A stretch of 59,105 nucleotides of DNA from Marinibaculum pumilum (GCF_042646425.1 NZ_JBHRTR010000032.1:1-59105); one strand, 5' to 3'; shown: positions 16,735 to 26,872, counted from the first letter of the stretch. Translations and numbers: made by a program. The notes: generated from the letters alone by a model not told the origin.

Positions 16735-18516
16735 CTATTCCGCCGCCTGCGCCACCTTGGCCCGCAGTTCGGCGGTGGCGGCCTGGTCGACCTTCAGGTC
16801 GTGGGTGATCGCCACCAGGTAGATGTCGCGGGCGCGCTCCCGGCTGATCCACTTCTCCCGAACGTCGTGCAGCACCTTCTCCGGCGCGCGCTCGTGCGGC
16901 GGGCCGTAGCCGCCGCCGCCACAGGAGATCGAGATCATCCGCTCGTCAGGCTGCAGCACCACCTGGGCGCAGCCGGGCAGCGGCTCGCGGCTGCCGTCCG
17001 CCTTCGCCCTGTACTGTTCGGCCGGGCCGCCGGTGCCGCCGCCGCGGGTGCCCTTGGCGGCATTGGTCGCTCCGTCGGAGACATAGCCGATCTCCAGGGT
17101 GCCGCCGCCGAACGGGCCATATTCGACATAGGCGCGGGCGGCCCCCTTGGTGCGGCCGGCGCCCTCGGAATCGGCCATCATCTCGCGGCGGTAGATCATG
17201 ATCGGGTGGCGCTGCTCGTCCAGCTCGACGCTGTCCTGGTAGCACAGCCCGGCATTGCCGACATGGCCCAGGGTCAGCCAGGCATCCTGGGTCGGCCCGC
17301 CGGCGCCGCCGGTGAAGCCCAGGAAGACCTGGTTCACATAGGCGGAGCCGTCCTTCGGGTCCTTGCCCGAGATCACGCCGCAGGACGGCGGGATGATCGC
17401 GCCGCATTCCGCCAGGCCGATGCCGTCGCGCAGCTCCGCCATTGCCGCCTGCACCGAATTGGCGACCCGGTCGGCCAGGTTGGTCGTCGCCACCGAGCAG
17501 GAATAGGGATGCTTCGGGATGCCGACGACGCAGCCCTCGCGCAGCTTGATGGAGATGCGGCGATGCGCGCCGGCATTCTTCGGCACGGTATGGTCGATGG
17601 AATTGTAGATGCCGACCATGGCGGAGGTGCGCGCGCAGGCCTCCGACAGGTTCAGGCCGCAGGGCAGGTTGTCCAGATTGTCGGTCATGTCGACCTCGAT
17701 CCGGCCGGCTTCGGCATCCACCTGGACCTTCACGTTGACCGGGATGCCGGTCTCCGGCGTGCCGGGGAAGTGGTCGTGGGTGGAGGTCCATTCCGCGGTG
17801 CCGGAGGGGATCTGCTTCAGCGCCTTGACCATCCGTTCCTCGGAATAGTCGAACCACGCCTTTGTATGGGCCTCCAGCGCGTCCCAGCCGACCTCGGCCG
17901 CCAGCGCCATCAGCTCGCGCTCGCCGATGCGGGCGGCGCCGACCATGGCGAGATAGTCGCCCCACCACTGCTCCGGCACCCGGATGCGCATCCGGCACAT
18001 GCGGATGATGTCGTCGATGTTCCTGTAGTCGTCCTGGATCTTCACCGCGGGGAAGATCAGCGCGCCTTCTTCGTAGATGTCCTTGGCGGAGCCCAGATAG
18101 GTGGTCGGCTGCGAATTGCCGCAATCGGCCTGATGCGCCTTCGCCAGCACGGTGAAGCGGTGGCGGCCCGCGTCGTCCATCACCGGCACCAGCAGGGTAT
18201 GGTCGGCGGGGTGCGAGCAGCCGTGATAGGGCGAGTTGTGCAGGAAGGCGTCGCCGCGCTTCAGCTTCGGGTGGAACTGCACCATCGACCGGGCCATCAT
18301 GTCCGGGCCGGACAGCACGTGGATCGGCAGGCTCTCCGCGCTGGCCAGCAGCTGGTGGTCGGCGGTCACGATGCAGCAGGAGAAGTCGCGGGCGAGGTTC
18401 AGCACCCCGGACCGTCCGGTCCGCAGCAGGGTGTTCGCCATCTTGCGGCTGATTCCCTCCAGGCGGTTGCTCATGATGGCCAGCTTGGCGCCGTCGGTAT
18501 CCTTCTGCGCGGTCAT
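16735..18516 (-). CDS. hyuB: Hydantoinase B/oxoprolinase family protein (HyuB)
   Basis: The 593-residue protein is a full-length HyuB: RLEGISRKMANTLLRTGRS, NLARDFSCCIVTADHQLL, HVLSGPDMMARSM, FLHNSPYHGCSHPADHTLLVP with the metal-binding type NSPYHGCSHPADH, and a glycine-rich C-terminal part ending in CGGGGYGPPHERAPEKVL. With HyuA it makes an ATP-dependent amidohydrolase acting on hydantoins or 5-oxoproline; acetone/acetophenone carboxylases share these subunits, but their extra subunits are absent. It lies 88 nt downstream of hyuA on the same strand, with GGAGA 8 nt before its ATG. Confidence 0.92.
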   Translation of the reverse strand: MTAQKDTDGAKLAIMSNRLEGISRKMANTLLRTGRSGVLNLARDFSCCIVTADHQLLASAESLPIHVLSGPDMMARSMVQFHPKLKRGDAFLHNSPYHGCSHPADHTLLVPVMDDAGRHRFTVLAKAHQADCGNSQPTTYLGSAKDIYEEGALIFPAVKIQDDYRNIDDIIRMCRMRIRVPEQWWGDYLAMVGAARIGERELMALAAEVGWDALEAHTKAWFDYSEERMVKALKQIPSGTAEWTSTHDHFPGTPETGIPVNVKVQVDAEAGRIEVDMTDNLDNLPCGLNLSEACARTSAMVGIYNSIDHTVPKNAGAHRRISIKLREGCVVGIPKHPYSCSVATTNLADRVANSVQAAMAELRDGIGLAECGAIIPPSCGVISGKDPKDGSAYVNQVFLGFTGGAGGPTQDAWLTLGHVGNAGLCYQDSVELDEQRHPIMIYRREMMADSEGAGRTKGAARAYVEYGPFGGGTLEIGYVSDGATNAAKGTRGGGTGGPAEQYRAKADGSREPLPGCAQVVLQPDERMISISCGGGGYGPPHERAPEKVLHDVREKWISRERARDIYLVAITHDLKVDQAATAELRAKVAQAAE

Positions 18517-18604
18517 GGCTTCGTCTCCAGGCTCAGATGTGCCGCGGTCCGGGACCGCTGGCGTCCATTGTAGGGCAATTCCGGCGTCCGATCAGTGGCC
18601 CCGA

Positions 18605-20680
18605 TCAGTGAAAGGGGTCGATCGACAGGCTGCCGGAGGGGCGGCGCACAGCGGTGGCACCGGGATTGACCACCACCGTGGTGAAGGAGGATTCGATGAT
18701 CGCCGGGCCGGCCACGCTCTCGCCGGGCTTCAGGTCGTCGAAGCGGCGCACCTTCGCCTTCACCTTGCCGGTGTCGGGGAAGAAGACCTCCCGGTCATGG
18801 GTGTCGGGCAGCGCCACGGCGGCCTCGTCATGCTTCAGGCTGCCGCCTTCCTGCGGCCGGATCTTGCAGCGCACGACGGCGGTCCAGCCGATCACCTCGA
18901 CCTCGGCGTCCGGGTCGCTGATCGCGAAGATCTCCTCGTGCTGGGCATGGAAGTCCGCGACCAGGGCGCGGATATCGGCCTCGCCCTCGAAGCGGTCCTT
19001 GCGCAGCGGCACCTCGATCTCCCAGACCTGATGCGGATAGCGCGCCTCCGCGACATAGGTGATGTGCTGCTCGATGGAGCCCTTGCCGGGGCCGTCGATG
19101 AAGGCCTTCGCCTGGGCGGCGAGGTCGGCCAGCACCGCATTCACGCCGTCGGTGTCGAAGGCGCCGGTATGGGCGAACTTCGCCTTGGCGTACTGGTTCG
19201 ACAGGTCCGACATCAGCGCGCCGGCGGCCGACAGGCCGGCACCGACCTCCGGGATCACCAGGCTGGGGCAGCCCAGGCGGCGGGCGATCAGCACCGAATT
19301 CAGGCCGGCGGCGCCGCCGCCGCCGATCAGGGTACCCTCGGCCGGATCGATGCCCTGCGCGACGGTGATGTCATTGATCGCCTGTACCATGTTCTCCGTC
19401 GCCACCTCGACGATGGCGGCGGCGGCCTCCTCCACCGACATGCCGAGCGGCGCGGCGACGTCGCGGTCGATCGCGGCGCGGGCCTTCTCGGTCTCCAGCT
19501 TCATGGTGCCGCCGAGGAAGAAGCCCGGATCGATATAGCCCAGCACCAGGCTGGCGTCGGTCAGGGTCGGCTTCTCGCCGCCGCGGCCATAGCAGACCGG
19601 GCCGGGCATCGCGCCGGCGCTCTGCGGCCCGACATGCAGCAGGCCGCCCTCATCCACCCAGGCGATGGAGCCGCCGCCGGCGCCGATGCTCTTCACATCG
19701 ACGGAGGGGAAGCCGGTCATGTGGCCGCGATAGGGGGTGCCGATCCAGGTCTCCCGGGTCCAGGGGATGGAGCCCTTGCGCACCAGGCTGACATCGTAGG
19801 TGGTGCCGCCGGTATCGGCGATCACCGCGGTATCCGCCTTCTCGTCGACCCGCGCGAAATAGCGGCCGGCGACCGGCGCGAGCGACGGGCCGGAATTGAT
19901 CAGGTGGATCGGCGCCTCCGCCGCATGGTCGGCATCGATCACGCCGGCCTGCGAGGTGACGACCAGGGTGCGGCCCGAGAAGCCCGCCTCCTTCAGCCGG
20001 CCGGTCAGGTTGCGCATATAGGCGCCCATCAGCGGCTTCAGCGACGCATCGAGCGCGGCGGAGGAGGCGCGCCGGTATTCACGCAGCGACGGGTTCAGCC
20101 GGTGGGAGAGGGTGTAGGGGATGCCGGGCAGCGCCTCCTCGATCAGCTCGCCCACCCGCAGCTCGTGCGCCGGGTTGACGATCGACCAGATCAGGCAGAC
20201 GGCGATCGCCTCCACGCCCTGGCCGGCCATCTCCTTCAGGCTGGCGCGCACCGCATCCTCGTCCAGCGCGGCATAGACCTTGCCGTCCGACAGCAGCCGC
20301 TCCGGCACCTCCCAGGTCAGGGAGCGCGGGATATAGGGCTCCGGATAGGCGACGGTGTAGTTGAACGGCTCCGTCCGGCCACCCTCGCGCAGCACCAGCA
20401 CGTCGGGATGGCCCGCGGTGGTGAGGAAGGCGGTGCGCGCGGTATTGCCGGTGATGATGGCGTTGATCGCATGGGTGGTGCCATGGATCAGCATCGAGCC
20501 GCGGCCCAGCAGATCCGCCAGCGAGGTGCCGAAGCCGTCGGCGGCGGCCTGCAGGCTGTCGATCACGCCGCGGATCGGGTCCTGCGGCGTCGTCGAGGCC
20601 TTGAACATGTGAAGTTCGCCGGCATCGTCCTCGACGACGAGGTCGGTGAATGTTCCTCCGGTATCGACGGCAAAGCGCAT
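18605..20680 (-). CDS. hyuA: Hydantoinase/oxoprolinase family protein HyuA
   Basis: The 691-residue protein begins MRFAVDTGGTFTDLVVEDD, the typical actin-like ATPase opening, so ATG 20678-20680 is used and the open frame that continues upstream to 22102 is discarded as antisense of the dioxygenase gene. GTTHAINAIITGNTA, a second phosphate loop IADTGGTTYDVSL near residue 287, and VAQGIDPAEGTLIGGGGAAG are conserved. It supplies the ATP-dependent half of a HyuAB enzyme. It is divergent from the dioxygenase gene across 291 nt that hold no clear promoter. Confidence 0.93.
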   Translation of the reverse strand: MRFAVDTGGTFTDLVVEDDAGELHMFKASTTPQDPIRGVIDSLQAAADGFGTSLADLLGRGSMLIHGTTHAINAIITGNTARTAFLTTAGHPDVLVLREGGRTEPFNYTVAYPEPYIPRSLTWEVPERLLSDGKVYAALDEDAVRASLKEMAGQGVEAIAVCLIWSIVNPAHELRVGELIEEALPGIPYTLSHRLNPSLREYRRASSAALDASLKPLMGAYMRNLTGRLKEAGFSGRTLVVTSQAGVIDADHAAEAPIHLINSGPSLAPVAGRYFARVDEKADTAVIADTGGTTYDVSLVRKGSIPWTRETWIGTPYRGHMTGFPSVDVKSIGAGGGSIAWVDEGGLLHVGPQSAGAMPGPVCYGRGGEKPTLTDASLVLGYIDPGFFLGGTMKLETEKARAAIDRDVAAPLGMSVEEAAAAIVEVATENMVQAINDITVAQGIDPAEGTLIGGGGAAGLNSVLIARRLGCPSLVIPEVGAGLSAAGALMSDLSNQYAKAKFAHTGAFDTDGVNAVLADLAAQAKAFIDGPGKGSIEQHITYVAEARYPHQVWEIEVPLRKDRFEGEADIRALVADFHAQHEEIFAISDPDAEVEVIGWTAVVRCKIRPQEGGSLKHDEAAVALPDTHDREVFFPDTGKVKAKVRRFDDLKPGESVAGPAIIESSFTTVVVNPGATAVRRPSGSLSIDPFH

Positions 20681-20971
20681 GTCGTCCTGGTCCCCTGATT
20701 CCTGCGGGAGGGGCTGCGCGCACGATCCGTTGCCGCAGGCGGGCTGCGGCCGGCGCGCCAACTGGCCCCGGCTTCGCAGCGAGATTAGGGTCGCGCTCTG
20801 CGGCCGATCAATCCGGCCCGCCGGCAGCGACGTGCCATTCCTCTGTTTAGGGCGCATTTGTCCAAGCGCCGCGGCGCGACCGGCCTTACCCTGCGACGGT
20901 TCCGTGATGCCATGCTGCCGGCCCCGCGTGCCGTGGCTGGCCGCCATCCCCGTCCAGGCAGGAGAGCCGCC

Positions 20972-22000
20972 ATGTCTGCCCCGACCACCGCCTTCCAGGT
21001 CCGCAAGGGAATTCACGAGCGCGAAGTCCGCGCGCTGGAACCGTCGGAGGTTCCGGTGATCGACTTCGGCGCCTTCTACAGCCCCGGCGAGGCGGAGCAG
21101 CGCAAGGCGGCGGCCGAACTGCGCAAGGCCTGCATCGAGAAGGGCTATTTCTATATCGCCAACCACCAGTTCCCGGAGGCGGTGGTCGACCGCGCCTACG
21201 CCGCCATGCAGCGCTTCTTCGCCCTGCCGGTGGAGCAGAAGATGAAGTGCCACTACCTGGACTCGCCCAACCACCGCGGCTACGTGCCGGTGAAGGGGAT
21301 CAATGCCGACCATTCCCTGAAGGGGGAGGACGAGTCCGAGGCGATCGAGATGGCGCACGACCTGCCGGCGGACGATCCCGACCTGCTGAAGGGGGTCCGC
21401 TTCTACGGTCCGAACAACTGGCCGACGGAACCGCCGGACTTCCGCTGGGCGCTGGGGACCTATTTCGACTGCCAGCTGGAGCTCGGCCGCACCATCTGCC
21501 GCGCCTTCGAACTGGCGCTGGACCTGGAGGCCGGCTTCTTCACCAGCCGTTTCACCAAGCCGCTGTCGCGGCTGCGGGTCTGCTACTACCCGCCGCAGCG
21601 CGAGGATTTCGACATCGCCAATATCGGTATCGGCGCGCATACCGACTATGAGTGCTTCACCACGGTCTGGCAGAACGGCGTGCCGGGGCTGCAGATGCTC
21701 ACGCCGGACGGACAGTGGCAGCTGCTGCCGCCGATTCCGGGCACCTTTGCCGTCAATCTGGGCGACCTGATGCAGCTCTGGACCAACGACCTGTTCATGT
21801 CGACCGCGCACCGGGTGATCAACCTGTCCGGCGTGGACCGCTATTCGCTGGTGCAGTTCTTCGGCCTGAACCACGACGTGGCGGTCGAGGGGCCGCTGCC
21901 GGGCTGTGCCGGGCCGGGCAATCCGTGGCGCTACAAGCCCACCACCGTCGGCGGGCATGTCGAGGAGATGGTCGCGCAGACCTACCACTACAGCGGCTGA
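20972..22000 (+). CDS. 2-oxoglutarate/Fe(II) dioxygenase, isopenicillin N synthase family
   Basis: 342 residues from ATG 20972 with AGGAGAG at 20959-20965. VPVIDFGAFYS opens the DIOX_N domain. The iron triad is His223 and Asp225 (GAHTDYE) plus His280 (TAHRVIN); Arg290 in RYSLVQFF is the co-substrate-binding RxS residue. Family members hydroxylate, desaturate or cyclise small molecules using 2-oxoglutarate or O2 directly. It is divergent from hyuAB and followed 140 nt later by an EamA transporter, so a small-molecule catabolic or efflux role is plausible. Substrate unknown. Confidence 0.92.
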   Translation: MSAPTTAFQVRKGIHEREVRALEPSEVPVIDFGAFYSPGEAEQRKAAAELRKACIEKGYFYIANHQFPEAVVDRAYAAMQRFFALPVEQKMKCHYLDSPNHRGYVPVKGINADHSLKGEDESEAIEMAHDLPADDPDLLKGVRFYGPNNWPTEPPDFRWALGTYFDCQLELGRTICRAFELALDLEAGFFTSRFTKPLSRLRVCYYPPQREDFDIANIGIGAHTDYECFTTVWQNGVPGLQMLTPDGQWQLLPPIPGTFAVNLGDLMQLWTNDLFMSTAHRVINLSGVDRYSLVQFFGLNHDVAVEGPLPGCAGPGNPWRYKPTTVGGHVEEMVAQTYHYSG

Positions 22001-22140
22001 ACCGGAGGGGGCGCGGCCATATCGGCCTGCGGCAGCCGCCGCGGGTCCGGACCGCCGGCGAACCGGCGGCCGTATCGACTTGGGGGAAACGGATTGAACC
22101 ATTTACGGGGCGCGCTCCGCCCGGCCGGGCGGGGGCTGCG

Positions 22141-23121
22141 ATGACGGCGCCGCCGGTCATGCCTTCGCGGGCGCTGCCGCTGGCCATGCTGCTTATGGTG
22201 GCCCTGGTCTACGGCCTGGTCTTCCAGTTCAACAAGATGGCGCGCGATGCCGCGGTACCGGAATTCGCCTACGTCTTCTGGCAGACCCTGCTGGGCGGCG
22301 TGGTTCTGCTGCTGCTGACCCTGCTCGTCGGTCGCGGGCCGGGGCGGCGCCTCGGACATCTGAAGGCCTATGTCGCGGTCGGCTTCCTGGGCATCGCCTT
22401 CCCGATCTGCCTGCTGACCAACGTGGCGGGGGAGGTCGATCCCGGCGTCCTGACCACGGTGCTGGCGCTGTCGCCGCCGCTGACCTACCTGTTCAGCGTC
22501 ATCGCGCGGCTCGACAGGTTCCGCTGGCTCGGCGTGCTGGGCGTGGTCCTGGGTTTCCTCGGCATCCTGATCATCGTCGGCCCCAGCAACGCCCTGCCGT
22601 CGCCCGAACATGCCGGCTGGTACCTGCTGGCGCTGCTGGCGCCGACCAGCTTCGCCATGACCAATGTGACGGCGGCCCTACTGCGGCCGCCGGAAACCTC
22701 GCCCGGCGGCATGGCCAGCGGCGCCCTGCTGGCCACGGCGGCGATCATGGCGGTGGTGATGCTGGCCACCGGCACCTGGTACCAGCCGCTGTCCGCGGCG
22801 CCCGAAGGGACCATTCTTTCTCAGGGCGATTGGGCGATCCTCGGCGCTGCTTTCGTCAACATCATCGCCATCACCCTGTTCTTCGAGATCGTGCGCATTG
22901 CCGGGCCGGTGTTCTTCGCACAGTTCAACTACCTGGCCGTGGTGGCGGCGATCTTCTGGGCCTGGCTGTTCTTCGGCAGCCTGGTCGACTGGTCGGTCTG
23001 GCTGGCCCTGGCGGTGATGGTCGCCGGCGTGCTGCTGGTTACCATGACCGGTCCCCGGAGCGCGCCGCAGGTCGCCGCCGGCGATCCGGGTCAGGGGACC
23101 CCCGGGAAAGGCGGCATCTAG
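22141..23121 (+). CDS. EamA/DMT-family transporter
   Basis: 326 residues with ten hydrophobic segments in two repeats, as in drug/metabolite transporters: LAMLLMVALVYGLVFQFNKM opens the first, WYLLALLAPTSFAMTNVTAA the second, and the ends of both repeats carry the usual GFLGILIIVGP and MVAGVLLVTMTGP. ATG 22141 is chosen because the upstream open frame is antisense-like sequence. It probably exports an amino acid or related metabolite, and may be co-transcribed with the dioxygenase. Confidence 0.88.
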   Translation: MTAPPVMPSRALPLAMLLMVALVYGLVFQFNKMARDAAVPEFAYVFWQTLLGGVVLLLLTLLVGRGPGRRLGHLKAYVAVGFLGIAFPICLLTNVAGEVDPGVLTTVLALSPPLTYLFSVIARLDRFRWLGVLGVVLGFLGILIIVGPSNALPSPEHAGWYLLALLAPTSFAMTNVTAALLRPPETSPGGMASGALLATAAIMAVVMLATGTWYQPLSAAPEGTILSQGDWAILGAAFVNIIAITLFFEIVRIAGPVFFAQFNYLAVVAAIFWAWLFFGSLVDWSVWLALAVMVAGVLLVTMTGPRSAPQVAAGDPGQGTPGKGGI

Positions 23122-23258
23122 GAGGTGCCGCCCTTGGCGGCCAAGCAGGTGCTACCCGCCGTGCCATCGGGATGCTAACGTCGCCGCCGAATGTTCGGGT
23201 CGGACGGGGCGCGTCCTGTTGACGGCGCCCCGCCGGTCAGTATCCAGCGGGACCCAAC

Positions 23259-23831
23259 ATGGCTGAAGCGGTGCATGGCGATGAGCCCGGGCAGGGCGGC
23301 GGCGGCGCGGTTCCCCGCGCGCAGCGGGATCGCCCGGGCGAACTGCAGGCCGCCGGCGGCGGCATGCTGTCCAGCGACACGCCGATCCAGGCGACGGAGC
23401 GGCTGCCCCCGGTCTCGGTCGTCCGGCTGGAGCAGAGCGTGGACCGCCTGGACCGGACCGCGCGCAGCCTGGAGGATACCGCCCACCGGCTGCTGAATGC
23501 CCGCGGCTCGTTCTGGGTGCAGGTCGTCGGCTGGGTGTTCCTGCTGGTCTTTGCCCCGATGCTTTTCCTCTACGGCGCTTCCCACATGCCCGACGTCTGG
23601 CGCGCCAAGGCGGCGGCGGGAATCCTCGGCACAACCAGCCTGAAGGGGGCCGCCGGCCATATTCTCGAGGTCGCCGACGAACGGGCGCTCCTGCGGGCGG
23701 AATGGGGCGAGGAACTGATCGCCGTCAACCGGGCCCGGCTGCGCGAATGCCTCGATACCGCCAGCGGTGGCGCCTCGGCGACCTGCTCCCTTGTCGTCCC
23801 GCCGCCGCCACGGCAGTCCGACCTGCCCTGA
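23259..23831 (+). CDS. Single-TM protein with coiled-coil neck, T6SS-adjacent
   Basis: 190 residues. Residues 1-45 are low-complexity Gly/Ala/Pro; VSVVRLEQSVDRLDRTARSL to about residue 80 has heptad spacing; SFWVQVVGWVFLLVFAPMLFLYGAS (near 84-107) is one TM segment; the rest is a small extracytoplasmic domain with two Cys (RECLDTASGGASATCS) that could form a disulphide. ATG 23259 lacks a strong ribosome site; ATG 23364 (MLSSDTPIQ) is an alternative. I recognise no family. It lies 47 nt before the 997-residue TM protein on the same strand. Confidence 0.55.
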   Translation: MAEAVHGDEPGQGGGGAVPRAQRDRPGELQAAGGGMLSSDTPIQATERLPPVSVVRLEQSVDRLDRTARSLEDTAHRLLNARGSFWVQVVGWVFLLVFAPMLFLYGASHMPDVWRAKAAAGILGTTSLKGAAGHILEVADERALLRAEWGEELIAVNRARLRECLDTASGGASATCSLVVPPPPRQSDLP

Positions 23832-23878
23832 CCGGCCCCGACCGGTCACGGCATGCGGCCCAGCCTCGCAAGGACCCG

Positions 23879-26872
23879 ATGATCCAGGCAGACCTGCGCA
23901 CCGCCCGCATGCATCCCGACTACGGGATGAACGGCTTCATCCTGGCGGCCATCGTGATCGCCGCCCTGGCCGCCCTCGGCGGCCTGATGCATGTGATGGA
24001 GGGACTGTTCTTCCTGCGGCGCGCCAGCAGCAGCTTCGTGCGGTTCGTCAGCGTCTGGGACATCGCGTTCGCCTTCGTCGGCTACCTGACCTGCGCCGCC
24101 GGCCTCAGCCGGCACCGGATCTTTCCCTGGCTGTACGTCGCCTTCGCGATCGGCTTCTCGGTGCCCCGGATCCTGCTGGAGATCCAGGCGCAGGGGATCG
24201 ATGTCGGCATGAGCGCGATGCATGCGGACGAGAGCTTCCTGCAGGAGACCCACATCCTGCAGGCGCTGGCGGTGCTGACCTGGCTGGCGGCGATCTATGT
24301 CGCCGTTTCGCCCGCCGTTCGGATCACCTATCGCAACCGGCTGACCCGCGACGAGGAACGGCTGGTGGAGCAGTTGCAGGGCGTCGACCCCCGCCTCAGC
24401 CTGGGTCCGCAGGGACGCCAGCGCCAGGCCGACGCGCCGCCTGACACTGGCCGGCACCGCCATGCCGCACCGGACGGCCATCGGACCATGCGACTGCCCG
24501 CCGGCGGCAGGGTGCCGGCGGGCGACAGCGCCGACAAGGAGGACGAGACAGTCCTGGTGCGCCGCCGCGCCCGCGCCGCGGCGTCGACCGCCGCCGGCAG
24601 CGAGCCGCTTCCCGCACTGCCGAGCTTCTTCCAGCCCGACACCGCGGCAGCGGCGCCGGCTGGCGGAACCGCCGCGCCGGCCCCGGCCACTGGTCAGGGC
24701 GATGCCGATGCCGATGCGCGGGCGGCCGCGCTGGCCGCTGCCACGGTCGCCGGTGCCCTGCAGCGGGTTTCCGCCGCGCCTGAGCCTGGGCCGGATCCCG
24801 AGCCAGCCGAGCGCCCGGAGGCACCGTCTCCCCTGCCGCCACCGAGCCGGCCGGAGACGGTCGCGCCCGCCGCCCAGGCGCCTGCGACCCTGGCCGGGGA
24901 AGAGGAACCGGTCATCGTGCGCTCCGGCCGGCGGCGCAGGGAGGGGGCGCAGCCCATGCCTCGGCCGGCGGCAGCGCCGGCCGTGCCGCCACGGGACGGC
25001 GCTGCGGCAATAGGTTCGATCATTGCAAATGCCCAGCGCAGGTCGGGCGAGGCGCCGCCGCCGGCCGCCGGGCAATGGACCGATGCCCGCGCTTCTGCTG
25101 CGGCGGACGTGCCTGTGCAGGAGGTTGCCTTTGCGTCCGCCGCGCGCAGCGACGACCGGAGGGAGGCGCCGTTGCTTGCGGACGCCGCCTCCGCAGGCGG
25201 CGGGACTGCGACCCCGCCGGCCGCCGCAGGTGCAGCCGCGGCGGCGCAGGACGACATCGCGGCCGAGGCCCTGCCGGAGATGCACCACGACGAGGCCGCG
25301 CGCCAGCAACTGGCGGCCGAGGCCGAGCGCCAGAAGCTGCAGGAGGAACTGGAGATCGACCGCCGGATTGCGCGGCTCCGCGGTCTCGCCTCCGGCCAGG
25401 TCTCGGCCCTGTCGATCGGACTGGCGATGGACCGCAATCCGCTGGCCGATGACGAGGAGCAGACGGCAATGGCCGGCGACGGCGCCGTGCGCTCGACCAC
25501 CGATGAACGGCTCGGACGCCTGCGAGCGGCCGCCGCACCGCCGCGCAGCCGCGGCGACAGCGTGCGCCGCCGGGAGGACCAGAGCCTGTCGGAGAATGTC
25601 ACCGGCACCGTGCACAGCCTGGCCACCGGGGAGGAGGAGGGCGAGGCGCCGACCGCGCATGGCAGCAGCGTCGGACCCACCCGGGGGCCCGGTGCCGGGG
25701 CGGTCGATGGCGGCTTCCAGTCGCGCATCGATGCCCTCCTGAGCCGCGCCGACGCCAGCAATTCATGGCGCGGCGGCATCCTGCCCGATGATTTCGCCTT
25801 CGGGCAGGAGAGCGGCGATGCGGGCCATGCCGCGGCCGAGCCCCGCGCGCCGGAGGCGGCGCCGGCGCAGCCTCCGGGGCAGCCTCTGGGGCAGCCTCCG
25901 GGGCAGGCGCCGCAGCCGGCAGCGGCGCCGGCGCCCTCGCGGCAGGAGCAGGCGATGCCGGATGCCGACAGGCCGCCACACCTGGACACGGCATCGGGGC
26001 CGCCCGGAATGGCACAGGCGGCCGCCTCTGCACCGGATGCAGCGCTGCCGCCCGCGGCCGGCATTCCCGGCCTGGCGGCCGCGGCCGGGTTCGACGACCT
26101 GCCTCCGCCGGCAGGCCTGCCATCGGCGGCGGAGGTGGCCGTGCCCGCACCGCCCCGGGGGCAGCCGCTGCCCGGAGCGGCGGCACCGGCCGGCGTTCCT
26201 TCGCCGCAAGCGGAACCGGAACGGCAGCCTGTCGACGGGCCGGCCGCCGATGAGCCGGGTGCAGACGCGCAGCCCGCAGCGGAACCGCGCGGCGAGCTGG
26301 GGCCGGCGGATGGCGGCACGGCGGAAAGGGCAGCGGCGTCGACGGAGGATGCGGGCCATGCGGGAGACCTGGACGCGGTCTTTGGCCGTGCCGGGACCGG
26401 CCAGGCCGACGACGCGCCCGTCGCCGGCGCGGTGCCCGGCCTCGCGCCGGCGCTGACGCCGGAACCGGCCGCCCCGGCCGCGCCGCCGCTGCCATCGCGG
26501 GCGGACGGGGCGCCGCCGGAAGCCGAGCCCGTCGATGAGGCGGAACTGGCCCGCAGCCTGGCGGACATCCTGCCCGCAGCCGCCACGCCGGGCGATCCGG
26601 CCGGGGCGCCGGTGGCCGCGGCTGGCGAGGACAGGGCTTTGCCGCAGCAGGACAGCGCCGCCGGACAGGACGGCCGGCCCGTGGCGGATGACTCATCCGC
26701 CGGGCAGGGCGCGGCGGCCGGGGAGGGCGCTCCCGCAGGTGCGGCGCCGGAGGCGGACGGGGATCCCTATGTGGCGCAGCGGATCGAGGCGATGCGCATC
26801 CTGGTCGACGAGGGCTTCATGAGCGCGGAGGAATTCGCCCGCCGCTCGGCCGAACTGCAGGCGGGGGGATAG
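23879..26872 (+). CDS. 997-aa membrane protein with long Ala/Pro-rich region and SHOCT-like end
   Basis: Residues 19-148 hold four hydrophobic segments (GFILAAIVIAALAALGG, WDIAFAFVGYLTCAAGL, PWLYVAFAIGFSVPRIL, LAVLTWLAAIYVAVSP). Then come about 800 residues dominated by Ala, Pro, Gly and acidic residues, predicted disordered, broken by a charged helical stretch near 464-510 (RQQLAAEAERQKLQEELEID). The last ~35 residues (RIEAMRILVDEGFMSAEEFA) resemble a SHOCT domain, a short helical oligomerisation unit. ATG 23879 has AAGGAC just upstream. No catalytic motif is seen. It could be a scaffold tethered in the inner membrane; T6SS involvement is suggested only by position. Confidence 0.65.
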   Translation: MIQADLRTARMHPDYGMNGFILAAIVIAALAALGGLMHVMEGLFFLRRASSSFVRFVSVWDIAFAFVGYLTCAAGLSRHRIFPWLYVAFAIGFSVPRILLEIQAQGIDVGMSAMHADESFLQETHILQALAVLTWLAAIYVAVSPAVRITYRNRLTRDEERLVEQLQGVDPRLSLGPQGRQRQADAPPDTGRHRHAAPDGHRTMRLPAGGRVPAGDSADKEDETVLVRRRARAAASTAAGSEPLPALPSFFQPDTAAAAPAGGTAAPAPATGQGDADADARAAALAAATVAGALQRVSAAPEPGPDPEPAERPEAPSPLPPPSRPETVAPAAQAPATLAGEEEPVIVRSGRRRREGAQPMPRPAAAPAVPPRDGAAAIGSIIANAQRRSGEAPPPAAGQWTDARASAAADVPVQEVAFASAARSDDRREAPLLADAASAGGGTATPPAAAGAAAAAQDDIAAEALPEMHHDEAARQQLAAEAERQKLQEELEIDRRIARLRGLASGQVSALSIGLAMDRNPLADDEEQTAMAGDGAVRSTTDERLGRLRAAAAPPRSRGDSVRRREDQSLSENVTGTVHSLATGEEEGEAPTAHGSSVGPTRGPGAGAVDGGFQSRIDALLSRADASNSWRGGILPDDFAFGQESGDAGHAAAEPRAPEAAPAQPPGQPLGQPPGQAPQPAAAPAPSRQEQAMPDADRPPHLDTASGPPGMAQAAASAPDAALPPAAGIPGLAAAAGFDDLPPPAGLPSAAEVAVPAPPRGQPLPGAAAPAGVPSPQAEPERQPVDGPAADEPGADAQPAAEPRGELGPADGGTAERAAASTEDAGHAGDLDAVFGRAGTGQADDAPVAGAVPGLAPALTPEPAAPAAPPLPSRADGAPPEAEPVDEAELARSLADILPAAATPGDPAGAPVAAAGEDRALPQQDSAAGQDGRPVADDSSAGQGAAAGEGAPAGAAPEADGDPYVAQRIEAMRILVDEGFMSAEEFARRSAELQAGG

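Noticed and set aside
20681..22102. Upstream extension of hyuA
   Set aside because: The open frame continues but MRFAVDTGGTFTD is the family start; the extra part is antisense to the dioxygenase gene.
24694..26586. Minus-strand open frame opposite the Ala/Pro-rich gene
   Set aside because: Mirror of a biased composition; no domain, no ribosome site, and the plus-strand product has TM and SHOCT-like parts.
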